A DNA stretch of 49,009 bases from Candidatus Woesearchaeota archaeon (GCA_023246445.1 JAHFIJ010000005.1:1-49009), one strand, 5' to 3'. Counted from the first letter of the stretch, positions 34,520 through 42,965 are shown. The notes: generated from the sequence alone by a model not told the origin. Program-made: numbers and translations.

Positions 34520-35644
34520 ATGCGAGATTTATTAATTGTAGGTGTTGATCCTGGAACTACTCTAGCCTATGCTATCTTAGATTTAGACAGAAACCTGATA
34601 AAACTAAAAAGCAGTAAGCAATTAAGTTTAAGTTCCTTAACGACCGAAGTTACAAACGAAGGAAAAGTTTTGATTGTCGGCTGTGATGTCTCAAACATTC
34701 CAAGTTTTGTCTATAAATTTGCCACGAAATTAAATGCAGTTATAGTCAAGCCTGATTTTGATTTTAAAGTTGGCCTAAAACAAAGAATGACAAAAGAATT
34801 CAAAGTTCGTGATGATCACCAAAGAGACGCTTTAGCAGCAGCATTAAATGCTTTCTCAGAATTTAAAGAAACATTTAAAAAAATAGATGATGAATTAAAA
34901 AATATTGGTAAAGAGCACCTTAATTCGCAAGTTAAGGAAATCTGCATAAAAAATAAGTTAAATGTTATAGATGCAATAAATCTCTTGGAAACAACTGAAG
35001 AAAAACCTAAAGAGAAAAAAAGAAAAAACCGCTTCTTGAATGATAATGGCACTAATGAGTTGATAAGAATTCTTAAAAAACAGAACGATGATCTGCTAAA
35101 AAATCTAAAATTTCTTGAATTAAAATACAAAGACTTATCATCTTTAATAGATAAGAGAGTAGAAGAAAGAATTAAAAAATTAAATGCAATCTCTGGCTTG
35201 AATATTAAATCCTTTACAAATGATATTTCTAGAAAAGAAGCAGAAATAATTGGTTTAAAGCAAAAAATAGCCGAATTAAATAGTCTTCTGCTGGATTTAA
35301 ATAATAAGGTTATAGTTAAGAAATTCCAAAACTTAAACTTTAATGAGAATTTTAGTTCATTAATTTATGTGGAAAACCCAAATGTTTACACTGAACAATG
35401 TTTAAATTTTTGTCAGGGAAAAATAATAATATATAAAGAAAGACCATCTAATCATTTAATCAAAAAAAATATTGTTTTCATCAATAAGGAAGATTGTTTT
35501 ATAGATGAGATAGGCAATTTAGCAATAATAGATAAATCTAAACTTGAATCTTCAATAAATTCCTTAACTCTGGTGCAGAACTTAATTGAAAGTTACAGGG
35601 AAGAAAGGCAAAAGGAAGCCTCAGAAAAGCTATTAAAACCATAA
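34520..35644 (+). CDS. DUF460/COG2433-like RNase H-fold protein
   Basis: A 374-residue protein. Its N-terminal RuvC/RNase H-like domain (LIVGVDPGTTLAYAILDLD, VGCDVSNIPSFVYKFA, VRDDHQRDALAAALNAF) contains the acidic residues expected of the fold's active site. A long coiled coil follows (about 180-290), then a C-terminal domain. COG2433 archaeal proteins are usually well over 500 residues and carry an extra N-terminal region, so this version is compact. Role unknown; a nuclease or RNA-processing function is inferred from the fold. Confidence 0.75.
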   Translation: MRDLLIVGVDPGTTLAYAILDLDRNLIKLKSSKQLSLSSLTTEVTNEGKVLIVGCDVSNIPSFVYKFATKLNAVIVKPDFDFKVGLKQRMTKEFKVRDDHQRDALAAALNAFSEFKETFKKIDDELKNIGKEHLNSQVKEICIKNKLNVIDAINLLETTEEKPKEKKRKNRFLNDNGTNELIRILKKQNDDLLKNLKFLELKYKDLSSLIDKRVEERIKKLNAISGLNIKSFTNDISRKEAEIIGLKQKIAELNSLLLDLNNKVIVKKFQNLNFNENFSSLIYVENPNVYTEQCLNFCQGKIIIYKERPSNHLIKKNIVFINKEDCFIDEIGNLAIIDKSKLESSINSLTLVQNLIESYREERQKEASEKLLKP

Positions 35645-35707
35645 AACAACGAATCGTCATCTTTATATATAAGCTTCATTTATCATCTTAAACGAGGTGG
35701 AAAAGGA

Positions 35708-35956
35708 GTGGCAATTGGTGATTGGTTTTTAGCAAGAAGTGATGCGTTCAGGTATATCTTATCAAAATTTTCAGAGCATAAATCAGAAACTATCGGATCT
35801 TTCAATAGAGTAAAGAATGAAAATAAAGAAATCATAAAGAAAGTAAAAGAGCATGACGAAGCAATTAAAACATTTGAAAAGGCTTTAAAAGAGTTAAGAT
35901 CCAAGGGGATTATCTTAGAAGAGTCAGCCTCAAGAATTATAAAAAGGAAGAATTAA
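35708..35956 (+). CDS. Small helical hypothetical protein (GTG start)
   Basis: An 82-residue protein of Lys/Glu-rich helices (SFNRVKNENKEIIKKVKEHD, FEKALKELRSKG). The N-terminus MAIGDWFLARSDAFRYILSK is amphipathic. A GTG start is chosen because GAGGTGG lies 8-14 nt upstream and a TATA-like TTTATATATAAG lies about 45 nt upstream. No family recognised. Confidence 0.55.
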   Translation: MAIGDWFLARSDAFRYILSKFSEHKSETIGSFNRVKNENKEIIKKVKEHDEAIKTFEKALKELRSKGIILEESASRIIKRKN

Positions 35957-35980
35957 ATATAAGTCTTATACTACATAAGT

Positions 35981-36391
35981 ATGAAATGGTATTTTGCTGC
36001 TAGGACAAAGCATAAATTAATCTTAAATAAAATTATTAAATTCTACCTAAGAGAGAATCACAAAGTAGTTTTTGATTGGACATCATTGGAGGATTTAGAA
36101 CCTTACAGTAAAAATGCAGATAAAAGTAAGGAAATAGCTAGTAAAATATCTTTAGCGATTCATAACACAGATATTTTTGTTTTAATAAGTGATCCTGCAG
36201 GCACAGACATGTTTGTTGAATTAGGCATTGCGATAGCTTGTTGGATGCAAAATCAAAAATTAAGGATCTATATAACTGGAGAATACAACAAAAGATCACT
36301 AATGCATCTTCATCCAGCCATAATCCATGTAAATAATCTAAAAGAAGTTTTCAAAAAAGAATGTCCGGAACTATTCGAAAATATTATTTAA
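35981..36391 (+). CDS. Nucleoside 2-deoxyribosyltransferase-like (SLOG/TIR-fold) protein
   Basis: A 136-residue Rossmann-like protein. It opens with a strand and a basic loop (KWYFAARTKHKLILNKII). It contains NTDIFVLISDPAGTDMFVELGIAIACW, where D and the E of VELG match the nucleotide-binding/catalytic acidic pair of the deoxyribosyltransferase and TIR-like families. The fold cleaves N-glycosidic bonds in nucleosides or NAD-like molecules. Here it could be a salvage enzyme or a small regulatory protein; the substrate is not evident. Confidence 0.65.
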   Translation: MKWYFAARTKHKLILNKIIKFYLRENHKVVFDWTSLEDLEPYSKNADKSKEIASKISLAIHNTDIFVLISDPAGTDMFVELGIAIACWMQNQKLRIYITGEYNKRSLMHLHPAIIHVNNLKEVFKKECPELFENII

Positions 36392-36461
36392 TTTAACATT
36401 TTTACAAAATTTCCAGAAAATCTTTAAAACCGTATTTAAACTAACTAAAAGTATAACTATA

Positions 36462-36666
36462 ATTCTTGTTAAAACTGCTAAGAAATTGGTAAACACATTG
36501 TTGTCTTTAAACGAGAAAACAAAGAAAGAGCTGAATAGTGTAGTTATTTACTAGAAAGGCTAAAGATTTGAAGTTAAGATATGGGAACAGTCTCAGTAGA
36601 GGGATATTCTGGATAATGGCAATTCCGACTTTGCACAAATAGTCTATAAAAAGTAATATTTATTGT
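36462..36666 (+). pseudogene. Decayed ORF interrupted by the TIR element
   Basis: One frame reads KTAKKLVNTLLSLNEKTKKE then ELNSVVIY, followed by three in-frame stops and RDILDNGNSDFAQIVYKK, which runs into the left terminal repeat. No ATG is present. The coherent amino acid composition suggests a dead small gene, possibly antitoxin-like. It has a TATA-like GTATTTAAAC at about 36432. The rest of the 36392-36729 gap holds only the element's left end. Confidence 0.3.
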
Positions 36667-37251
36667 GCAGTTTCCTGACTTATTGTGTAACAGAAACAAG
36701 ATTTTTTAAACATTCAAAGGTGGTAAGATATGCTTAAATATGGTTTAGTTTATATACTTCTAAAAGGGGAGGTATCTTTTATGGGTCTATATTTAATACT
36801 TTATTGGGTAACATTTTTTATTACAGTTATTTTTTATATAATTTATAGAAGAAAAAGAAAAGAAATATTTTCTAATTTATCTATGTTTTTTGGTATATTA
36901 ATGATGTTTTTTCTTCTATTTGCCTTAGCCACTAAAGACCCAATAGATGAATTAGTTACAACCATACCTGTTTTTTGGCAGTTTATGCTTACAGCCTTGA
37001 CTGGGGCTGGAGCTATCTGGAAATTATATCTTGCTCCACTGAAAATTAAGGTATATGGCATTGACAGAGAAGTGGGAGAACTTAAAACATCAATAAATAA
37101 AGTAGAAAAAAATGTTGATATTTTAATAGACAGTATAATTAAAAAGAAAAAATAATCATCAATTGGATAGTAAGGAGAAAATAAGACTTTTTGTGCAGAA
37201 ATTAGACTTATTATGCAACCATTACTTTTTGTCTACTTTATGTGCAAAGTC
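36627..37251. mobile_element. 625-bp terminal-inverted-repeat element with membrane-protein cargo
   Basis: The left end GACTTTGCACAAATAG and right end CTTTATGTGCAAAGTC form inverted repeats, extended on both sides to about 30 bp by a shared AAAAAGTAAT. Further inside, both flanks carry extra copies of TTGTGCA/GACTTAT-type motifs. A perfect 9-bp direct repeat GGCAATTCC flanks the element (36618-36626 and 37252-37260), as a target-site duplication would. There is no transposase; the only ORF is the membrane protein at 36730. The element family is not identified. Confidence 0.65.
36730..37155 (+). CDS. Three-helix membrane protein carried by the TIR element
   Basis: A 141-residue protein (124 if started at ATG 36781). 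Helices are about LYLILYWVTFFITVIFYIIY, FGILMMFFLLFALA and VFWQFMLTALTGAGAIWKLY, then a cytoplasmic coiled-coil tail (VGELKTSINKVEKNVDILID). Two starts compete: 36730 with AAAGGTGG upstream, and 36781 with GGGGAGGT at ideal 7-nt spacing. The second looks better for the main product. The layout, a few helices plus a coiled tail, is like many small effector or sensor membrane proteins on mobile DNA, but no family is recognised. Confidence 0.6.
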   Translation: MLKYGLVYILLKGEVSFMGLYLILYWVTFFITVIFYIIYRRKRKEIFSNLSMFFGILMMFFLLFALATKDPIDELVTTIPVFWQFMLTALTGAGAIWKLYLAPLKIKVYGIDREVGELKTSINKVEKNVDILIDSIIKKKK

Positions 37252-37341
37252 GGCAATTCCATATAATTTACCTACCCAACAACCATTTCCAAACATGTAT
37301 AGAAAGCTTTAAATAATCCAATAGTTATATAAAATTGGACT

Positions 37342-38682
37342 ATGGATAAAACACTATATAAAGCTATATTACGAGAATGGGAAGAGAAAAATCTTCCAAA
37401 AATAATAGATAGAACTATATCTTTAGAAGAATATCTGAATATGAAAATAAATAAGATAATTGTTTTAACAGGTTTTAGAAGAGTTGGTAAGACTTATATG
37501 ATGTTAAATCTTGCTGGAAAAAAATTAAAAAATAAATCTCGGGAAGAAATAGTTTATATTAACTTTGAAGATGAAAGAATTCCATTGAAAGCAGAATTTT
37601 TAACTGAATTAATCCCAGCTATAAAACAGACCTTCAAAATGGAAACAAAAATTTTATTTTTAGATGAAATTCAAACTATTCCTAATTGGAGTAAATGGTT
37701 GAGGAGGATACATGACAATGAAAAATTCATAATTTTTGTTTCTGGTTCAACTTCAAAAACATCAAGCAGGGAAATTCCAACTGAACTGCGTGGAAGATTT
37801 TTGGAGATTAAAGTCTTCCCGCTTTCTTTCAAAGAATTTTTAGATTTTAAAGGACTTAAATTTAATTTAAAACAAATTCAATATTCTTCAAATGAAAAAG
37901 CAAAGTTGATAAGGGCATTGGAAGAATACTTAAAATTTGGGGGTTTTCCAGAGATAGTTCTTACAGACTATACAAAAAAGCAGGATATTGCTCAATCATA
38001 TTATCAGACAGTTGTAAGAAGGGATATTATTGAAAGATACAATATAAAAAATGAGGGTGCATTAAAAGCATTATTATTGCTTCTATTGAATTCAACACAC
38101 TATTCTTCAACAAAACTCTATAATACTATAAAGAGTATGAATTATGAAGTAGGAAAATCGACTATTCAGAGTTATATTAATTATATTGAAAACTCTTATT
38201 TGATGTTTAGTGTTCCTATTTTTTCGTATAAAATAAAAGACCAATTACAATATCCAAGAAAAGTTTATTTTATTGATAATGTCTTTATTAATTCAATATC
38301 TACAAAATTTTCAGGAAACCATGGGAGATTATATGAAAATTTAATGGCAATAGACCTAATAAAAAAATACGAAGATATTTACTATTGGAAAAATCAACAG
38401 GGGGAAGAAGTTGATTTTGTTATAAAAAAAGGTATTAAAGTTAATTGGTTGATTCAGGTTTGTTATGATATTAACGATGGGGATACAAAACAAAGAGAAA
38501 TTCGTTCTTTATTAAAAGCAGGAAAAGAACTAAAATGCAAAAATCTTATTATTATAACGGATGACTACGAAGCTGAAGAAAGGGTTAAATGGTTTAATAA
38601 TAAAACAAATATTAAGTTTATCCCTCTTTGGAAATGGCTTCTTGAAAAACATAGTATTAATTCTAAATCCTCTGCATTATGA
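37342..38682 (+). CDS. AAA_14/DUF4143-type ATPase
   Basis: A 446-residue protein of the large prokaryotic ATPase family with an N-terminal AAA_14 P-loop domain and a C-terminal DUF4143 nuclease-like domain. Walker A is GFRRVGKT (44-51), Walker B ILFLDEIQTI (about 104-113), sensor FVSGSTS. The C-terminal YYWKNQQGEEVDFVIKKG has the E-x-D-F-V pattern of a restriction-endonuclease-like fold. Family members are common, often patchy accessory genes of unknown function. TATA-like GCTTTAAATAAT lies about 27 nt upstream, so it is leaderless. It is directly downstream of the TIR element. Confidence 0.85.
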   Translation: MDKTLYKAILREWEEKNLPKIIDRTISLEEYLNMKINKIIVLTGFRRVGKTYMMLNLAGKKLKNKSREEIVYINFEDERIPLKAEFLTELIPAIKQTFKMETKILFLDEIQTIPNWSKWLRRIHDNEKFIIFVSGSTSKTSSREIPTELRGRFLEIKVFPLSFKEFLDFKGLKFNLKQIQYSSNEKAKLIRALEEYLKFGGFPEIVLTDYTKKQDIAQSYYQTVVRRDIIERYNIKNEGALKALLLLLLNSTHYSSTKLYNTIKSMNYEVGKSTIQSYINYIENSYLMFSVPIFSYKIKDQLQYPRKVYFIDNVFINSISTKFSGNHGRLYENLMAIDLIKKYEDIYYWKNQQGEEVDFVIKKGIKVNWLIQVCYDINDGDTKQREIRSLLKAGKELKCKNLIIITDDYEAEERVKWFNNKTNIKFIPLWKWLLEKHSINSKSSAL

Positions 38683-38721
38683 CGTATTTCAAATAATACA
38701 AAATTTATCTTCCAGAAGAAA

Positions 38722-39162
38722 TTATTTCACAGCATTAAAATATTCTTTAACTCTTTCAATTATATTAGGAATCAAATATTTCTCCAATCTTTCCTTAAAT
38801 ATTTCTTCTAAGCTTAAATTCTCATATAATCTATAACCCTCTAAAGTTTTCTCTATCAGTCCAATATCTTTCAGCCTTTTTAATTGTCTTCTTATATTGC
38901 TTTCAGCCACACCCAACAAAGGCAATTTATTTAAATTTCTTAATTCAATTACTTTACTTGCTACATCTTCACTTTTTACAATTTTATTATTAACTAACAG
39001 CATTAAAATATCAACAATTATATCTCTGCTATCACCTGACTGCAATAAACCAATGCTCAAACACAATTTCTTGATTAAATTCCTTTTATCAGTCATATCT
39101 GGTTTTTCATACTTTCTTAATGTTATCTCCGCTAATGGAATATCCTTAGATACCTTGCCCAT
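38722..39162 (-). CDS. Winged-helix transcriptional regulator-like protein
   Basis: About 146 residues with a helix-turn-helix: LPLLGVAESNIRRQLKRLKDIGLIEKTLEGYRLY reads as recognition helix plus wing (residues ~85-120). The N-terminal helices may dimerise. The ORF track starts at 39177, but the shared TATA box at 39184-39193 leaves too little room. ATG 39162 (MGKVSKD) sits about 24 nt from it and is preferred. The promoter is shared divergently with the HtrA protease, which is a candidate target. Confidence 0.65.
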   Translation of the reverse strand: MGKVSKDIPLAEITLRKYEKPDMTDKRNLIKKLCLSIGLLQSGDSRDIIVDILMLLVNNKIVKSEDVASKVIELRNLNKLPLLGVAESNIRRQLKRLKDIGLIEKTLEGYRLYENLSLEEIFKERLEKYLIPNIIERVKEYFNAVK

Positions 39163-39183
39163 ATTTATAAATTTCAAAGGTTA

Positions 39184-39194
39184 ACTATATAAAC
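39184..39194. promoter_or_regulatory. Shared bidirectional TATA box between regulator and HtrA genes
   Basis: ACTATATAAAC reads as a TATA box on both strands. It lies about 24 nt before ATG 39162 (minus) and about 30 nt before ATG 39222 (plus), so both genes could be leaderless from one site. Confidence 0.5.
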
Positions 39195-39221
39195 CTTTTT
39201 TATCTAAATCCCCATTATAAA

Positions 39222-40301
39222 ATGGTAACTAAATTAAAAGAGCATCCAGTAATAATACACACTGCAAGATCAAGGCATACAAGATTTTTAGCTCTGTTAT
39301 GTATTATTTTATTAATTATAGTCGCAATATTAACAATAAATTTCTTATCCATAAACAAAAAAATAAAGTCTTCAGACAGTCTGGAAACAGAATATCTTGG
39401 CATAGTTGATGCAATAAGAGACTCAGTAGTATCCATAGGGACAGAAAAGGCAGCCGGCTCTGGCATTATTATTAAAGAAGATGGTTTAATATTAACAAAC
39501 TATCACGTAATCTCAGAAATAAAGGAAAATGATAAAATTCAGGTTTTGCTGACAGATAAAAGAATTTTTAGCGCTAAAATCTTGGGAACAGATGATAAGG
39601 CAGACATAGCCATATTAAAGATAAACACAACAAAACTGCCAGTCGCAAATCTGGGTAATTCTGATGATATAAAAGTTGGAGAAAAGGTTATTGCTATTGG
39701 AAATCCATTTGGTTTTGAATCCACAGTAACCTTGGGGATTATTAGTGCCATGCATAGAGACAGGGGCCCAACAGAGTATAAGGATTTTATTCAAACAGAT
39801 GCTTCTATAAATCCGGGTAATTCTGGTGGTCCTTTAATAAATGCGAGGGGGGAAGTCATAGGTCTAAACACGTTTATAGTTGGTGGAGAAAAATTCATAG
39901 GTCTAGGATTCGCAATCCCTGTTAATCTTGTAAAAAAAGTTATTGAACAGCTGTTAACCAAAGGAGTAGTAGTTAGGGGTTTTATTGGTATGTCTGTCTT
40001 GGACATAATTGAATTAGACAGTAAAGGAAATGGAAGAATTCAGGAAGGTGTAAAAATAGGCTCTATAGCTAGTAATTCTCCGGCTTCAAGAGCAGGCTTA
40101 AAAATAGACGATATTATAAAAGAAATCAATAGCATAAAAGTTACCTCTTCCAATCAATTAAGAAATTATGTTGCATGGCTGGTTCCTAATGCCGAAATTA
40201 AAATAAGAATCATGAGAAATAATACAGAATTAATAATCCCTTTAATAATAGAAGAAAGACCTGATATCAAAGAAGAAGCTAATCAAACAGAGAAAAAATA
40301 A
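39222..40301 (+). CDS. HtrA/DegP-like serine protease with PDZ domain
   Basis: A 359-residue membrane-anchored protease. One N-terminal helix (FLALLCIILLIIVAILTINF, about 22-42) places the rest outside the cytoplasm. The trypsin-like domain has the triad H95 (LTNYHVIS), D128 (DKADIAIL) and S201 (PGNSGGPL). A single PDZ domain (about 245-335; SRAGLKIDDIIKEINSIKV) ends the protein. HtrA proteins degrade misfolded envelope proteins. It is divergent from an HTH regulator. Confidence 0.9.
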   Translation: MVTKLKEHPVIIHTARSRHTRFLALLCIILLIIVAILTINFLSINKKIKSSDSLETEYLGIVDAIRDSVVSIGTEKAAGSGIIIKEDGLILTNYHVISEIKENDKIQVLLTDKRIFSAKILGTDDKADIAILKINTTKLPVANLGNSDDIKVGEKVIAIGNPFGFESTVTLGIISAMHRDRGPTEYKDFIQTDASINPGNSGGPLINARGEVIGLNTFIVGGEKFIGLGFAIPVNLVKKVIEQLLTKGVVVRGFIGMSVLDIIELDSKGNGRIQEGVKIGSIASNSPASRAGLKIDDIIKEINSIKVTSSNQLRNYVAWLVPNAEIKIRIMRNNTELIIPLIIEERPDIKEEANQTEKK

Positions 40302-40355
40302 AATAGCTATTGCCTTCCATAAATCTTTATATAAACCAATTCAATTTCAAAAATA

Positions 40356-40712
40356 ATGGTAGTCTTAATAGCCTCTTTATCAACTGGAAAAGGAACATGG
40401 GCTGAAGTTTCAAAGCTTATAGGAATGGAACAATGGTCTAAAGTAGTTCTAATTGGAAATACATTCGCAAAAGACAATTTTCAAAAACCAAATAATGCAG
40501 AGCTTATAGAAATAGATCCTTTAAAGCCCTTGCCTCTAATAAAAAAAATTATTATTGATAATTTAAAAAATAAAATTGAAGATCCAGAAGTATTGCTTAA
40601 TTTAACATCAGGTTCAGGTAAAGAGCACATGGCGATTATTTCAGCTTTATTATCCTTAGGCTTAGGCATCAGGTTTATTACCCCGGGGGCAGAAGGCTTG
40701 GAAGAATTATAA
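40356..40712 (+). CDS. Small CARF-like Rossmann protein
   Basis: A 118-residue single-domain protein. It begins with a strand and Gly loop (VVLIASLSTGKGTWAEVSKL), then KVVLIGNTFA, and its conserved end LLNLTSGSGKEHMAIISALL resembles the NxTGGTK helix of CARF domains that bind cyclic oligoadenylates. No effector domain and no CRISPR array are present. A TATA-like CTTTATATAAACC lies about 25 nt upstream, so it is leaderless. It ends about 50 nt before orc1/cdc6. A ligand-binding role is inferred from the motif only. Confidence 0.55.
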   Translation: MVVLIASLSTGKGTWAEVSKLIGMEQWSKVVLIGNTFAKDNFQKPNNAELIEIDPLKPLPLIKKIIIDNLKNKIEDPEVLLNLTSGSGKEHMAIISALLSLGLGIRFITPGAEGLEEL

Positions 40713-40762
40713 CAACTACACCATAGAAATCTATTAAAATCTCTTCAATTACATAAGCCTTA

Positions 40763-41803
40763 ATGGCAAGCCTATTTGACAATATAAAAACATCGGGCAG
40801 CTTAATTACTGACTCATCTGCATTAGATCTTGATTATCTGCCTAAATTGCTTATCTTTAGGGAATCAGAGCAGATATATATAGCAGACTGTATTAAGCCA
40901 TTATTCAATAATATTTCTGGCAAAAATCTTTTAATTACAGGTTCTCCGGGGATAGGAAAATCCGCAGCAGTCAGATTTGTCCTAAGAGAACTAGAAGAGC
41001 AAGGCTTAGATGAAGAAATTTTTTCCTTGTATATCAACTGCTGGAAAAACAACACAGAACATAAGCTATTGCTTGAAATTTGCAGCCTATTAAAATATAG
41101 ATTCACTTCAAACAAAACTTCATCAGAGCTATTAACAGTCATCTCAAAAATAATAAATAAAAAATCCGCAGTTATCTGCTTGGATGAAGTGGATAAGTTA
41201 GAGGATTATTCAATATTATACAGCCTAGTAGAAGAGATCTATAAAAAAACAATAATATTAGTAACAAACAATACTAATTTCTTAGCAGCTTTAGATAAAA
41301 GGATTTACTCAAGACTAACCCCTGAGATTATTAATTTCAAAAAATATAGCTATGAAGAAACTAAAAAAATATTAAATCAAAGGATTTCATTAGCATTTCA
41401 AAAAGACTCTATAGAGCAGGAAGCATTTGAAGAAATTGCAGTTAAATCTTCATTCGAAAAGGATATTAGAATTGGCCTAACCTTATTAAAAGAATCAGCA
41501 AATCTAGCAGAGCTAAAAAACAGTTTTAAAATAAAAAAAGAGCATGCTCTGGAAGCTATCCAAAAATTATTTCCTTTGCCAACTGCAGGCCTGGAGCAAT
41601 TCATAGTCTCTTTATTGAAGGAGAACAAGGAATTATCCACAAAAGAAATTCTAGAAAAACTCAACAACCCGGATATTAGTTATAGGCAGATTACTAGACT
41701 AATTTCAAAATTAAAAAACAAAAACTTAATCTCAACTAAAATACTAACAAAGGGTGCAAAAGGCAATATTCCTGTTTATTTTCTAAAACAAACCACACTA
41801 TAA
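40763..41803 (+). CDS. Orc1/Cdc6 replication initiator
   Basis: A 346-residue archaeal Orc1/Cdc6. The AAA+ module has Walker A GSPGIGKS (60-67) and Walker B VICLDEVDKL (about 136-145), then VTNNTNFLAALDKRIYSRL as sensor 1/arginine region and a lid domain (FEKDIRIGLTLLKESANLAE). The C-terminal winged helix (NPDISYRQITRLISKLKNKN) would bind origin DNA. It is somewhat shorter than the common ~400 residues. I looked for ORB-type repeats next to it and saw none, so an origin here is not supported. Confidence 0.88.
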   Translation: MASLFDNIKTSGSLITDSSALDLDYLPKLLIFRESEQIYIADCIKPLFNNISGKNLLITGSPGIGKSAAVRFVLRELEEQGLDEEIFSLYINCWKNNTEHKLLLEICSLLKYRFTSNKTSSELLTVISKIINKKSAVICLDEVDKLEDYSILYSLVEEIYKKTIILVTNNTNFLAALDKRIYSRLTPEIINFKKYSYEETKKILNQRISLAFQKDSIEQEAFEEIAVKSSFEKDIRIGLTLLKESANLAELKNSFKIKKEHALEAIQKLFPLPTAGLEQFIVSLLKENKELSTKEILEKLNNPDISYRQITRLISKLKNKNLISTKILTKGAKGNIPVYFLKQTTL

Positions 41804-41913
41804 CTCCTACAGTAAGCATACCGTGCAATGTGTTTTATATTTATAGCCATTATACTATCCAAATTTTAAGGAATTTAATCGCACTGTATACTGTTTTTCC
41901 GTGATGTGCGTGA

Positions 41914-41954
41914 GGTATATATACTAATTCCACTTTACAACTCAAGGAGGTGAT
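41914..41954 (+). promoter_or_regulatory. TATA box and exceptionally strong Shine-Dalgarno site
   Basis: TATA-like GGTATATATAC at about 41914-41924 is followed about 25 nt later by AAGGAGGTGAT (41944-41954), 4 nt before ATG. This is near-complete complementarity to the archaeal 16S rRNA 3' end, far stronger than other sites in the window. A second, GGAGGTGG, lies before the next tiny ORF. Confidence 0.6.
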
Positions 41955-41958
41955 TGAT

Positions 41959-42087
41959 ATGAAAATCGCAAATTTGTTTCGAAGAAAATACATGGGCTGG
42001 AATGAATATTTGGATATAGCAAAAGAGAGGGCTATTTTCCTAAATAAAGAAGAACTAATAGAAAGGAGGTGGGACTATGTATTATGA
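41959..42087 (+). CDS. Tiny 42-residue protein
   Basis: Not in the ORF track. The reading is MKIANLFRRKYMGWNEYLDI followed by ...ERRWDYVL and TGA at 42085. The N-terminus is basic and amphipathic; the rest is helical. The evidence for expression is the TATA box and the near-perfect Shine-Dalgarno site. It overlaps the following tiny ORF by 11 bp, so they are probably translated from one mRNA. No family recognised. Confidence 0.55.
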   Translation: MKIANLFRRKYMGWNEYLDIAKERAIFLNKEELIERRWDYVL

Positions 42088-42193
42088 TGTATACAGCTTA
42101 AAGGCCAGAAAAGAAATGCTGGAGAATGATGAAATAGACTCATCAGAAGAAGGCTTCATGCAGGGTTATATGGATTACAACGAGGAAGAATAA
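42077..42193 (+). CDS. Tiny 38-residue acidic protein
   Basis: Not in the ORF track. MYYDVYSLKARKEMLENDEI then DSSEEGFMQGYMDYNEEE and TAA at 42191. A strong GGAGGTGG lies 5 nt upstream. The acidic Phe-Met-x-Gly-Tyr ending suggests a folded or partner-binding peptide rather than a chance frame. Probably co-translated with the preceding basic 42-residue protein; the opposite charges suggest they might pair. Confidence 0.55.
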   Translation: MYYDVYSLKARKEMLENDEIDSSEEGFMQGYMDYNEEE

Positions 42194-42266
42194 TTGATAA
42201 AAGATGGCTGTGGGACAGTAAAACTAAGGGCAAAATATATAAGCTTAGTAAGTTTGCTTTAATAAT

Positions 42267-42905
42267 ATGAATAAAAAAATTGAAAAATTTGAAGATATTT
42301 ATTCAAAACCCAATAATGCACCATGGACATATTCACAAATTCCAAAAGAATTGTCTGAATTAATTAAAAATGAAATTATTTCGCCACTAGGTAAGGTTCT
42401 CGAGATTGGATGTGGTGAAGGTCACCAAGCAATTTTTCTTGCGAAATCAGGATTTGATGTAACTGCAATTGACAAATCTAAAAACGCAATTAAATTTGCA
42501 AAACAAAACGCAAATGAAAAAAAAGTTTCCGTCAATTTTAGAGTTCAAGAGTATCATCAAATTGGCATATACCAAGAAAAATTTGATTTCATTTTTGATT
42601 GGCGATTTTTACATGAAATAACTGATGAAACGGAGCGTGATGAATATGTCCATTCAATAAAGAGATTACTCAAACCAAAAGGAAGATACCTTTCTATTTC
42701 ATTTAGTGGAGATTCAGACTTTATGGGTGCGGGTAAAATAAGAAAATCTCCAGCAGGGATAGAAATCTATTTTTCAACTCTTGTTGGTTTGAGAGATTTA
42801 ATAGGAAAATATCTTCAAATTTTAGATTCAAAAATAATCACCGTTTCACAGAAACCTAATCTAAATATTAAAGCAAACTATATTCTTGCACAAAACAACC
42901 CTTAG
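42267..42905 (+). CDS. Class I SAM-dependent methyltransferase (cassette gene 1)
   Basis: A 212-residue methyltransferase. Motif I is GKVLEIGCGEGHQAIFLAKS, the acidic end of strand 2 is VTAIDKSKNAI, and the post-I region is FDFIFDWRFLHEITDETERD. This resembles the thiopurine/tellurite-type small-molecule methyltransferases; the substrate is unknown. TATA-like AAATATATAAGC lies about 25 nt upstream. The gene is followed by an attC-like site, so it is read as cargo of an integron-type cassette. Confidence 0.8.
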   Translation: MNKKIEKFEDIYSKPNNAPWTYSQIPKELSELIKNEIISPLGKVLEIGCGEGHQAIFLAKSGFDVTAIDKSKNAIKFAKQNANEKKVSVNFRVQEYHQIGIYQEKFDFIFDWRFLHEITDETERDEYVHSIKRLLKPKGRYLSISFSGDSDFMGAGKIRKSPAGIEIYFSTLVGLRDLIGKYLQILDSKIITVSQKPNLNIKANYILAQNNP

Positions 42906-42965
42906 TTGGTTACTCCTTCGCCCCCATTGGTCACTCGGGGACGCTACGCTTCTCACTTCAGTCGA

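Noticed and set aside
41804-41958. Candidate replication origin next to Orc1/Cdc6
   Set aside because: No repeated ORB-like motif with a G-tract was found on either side; the region is explained by the promoter of the tiny ORFs.
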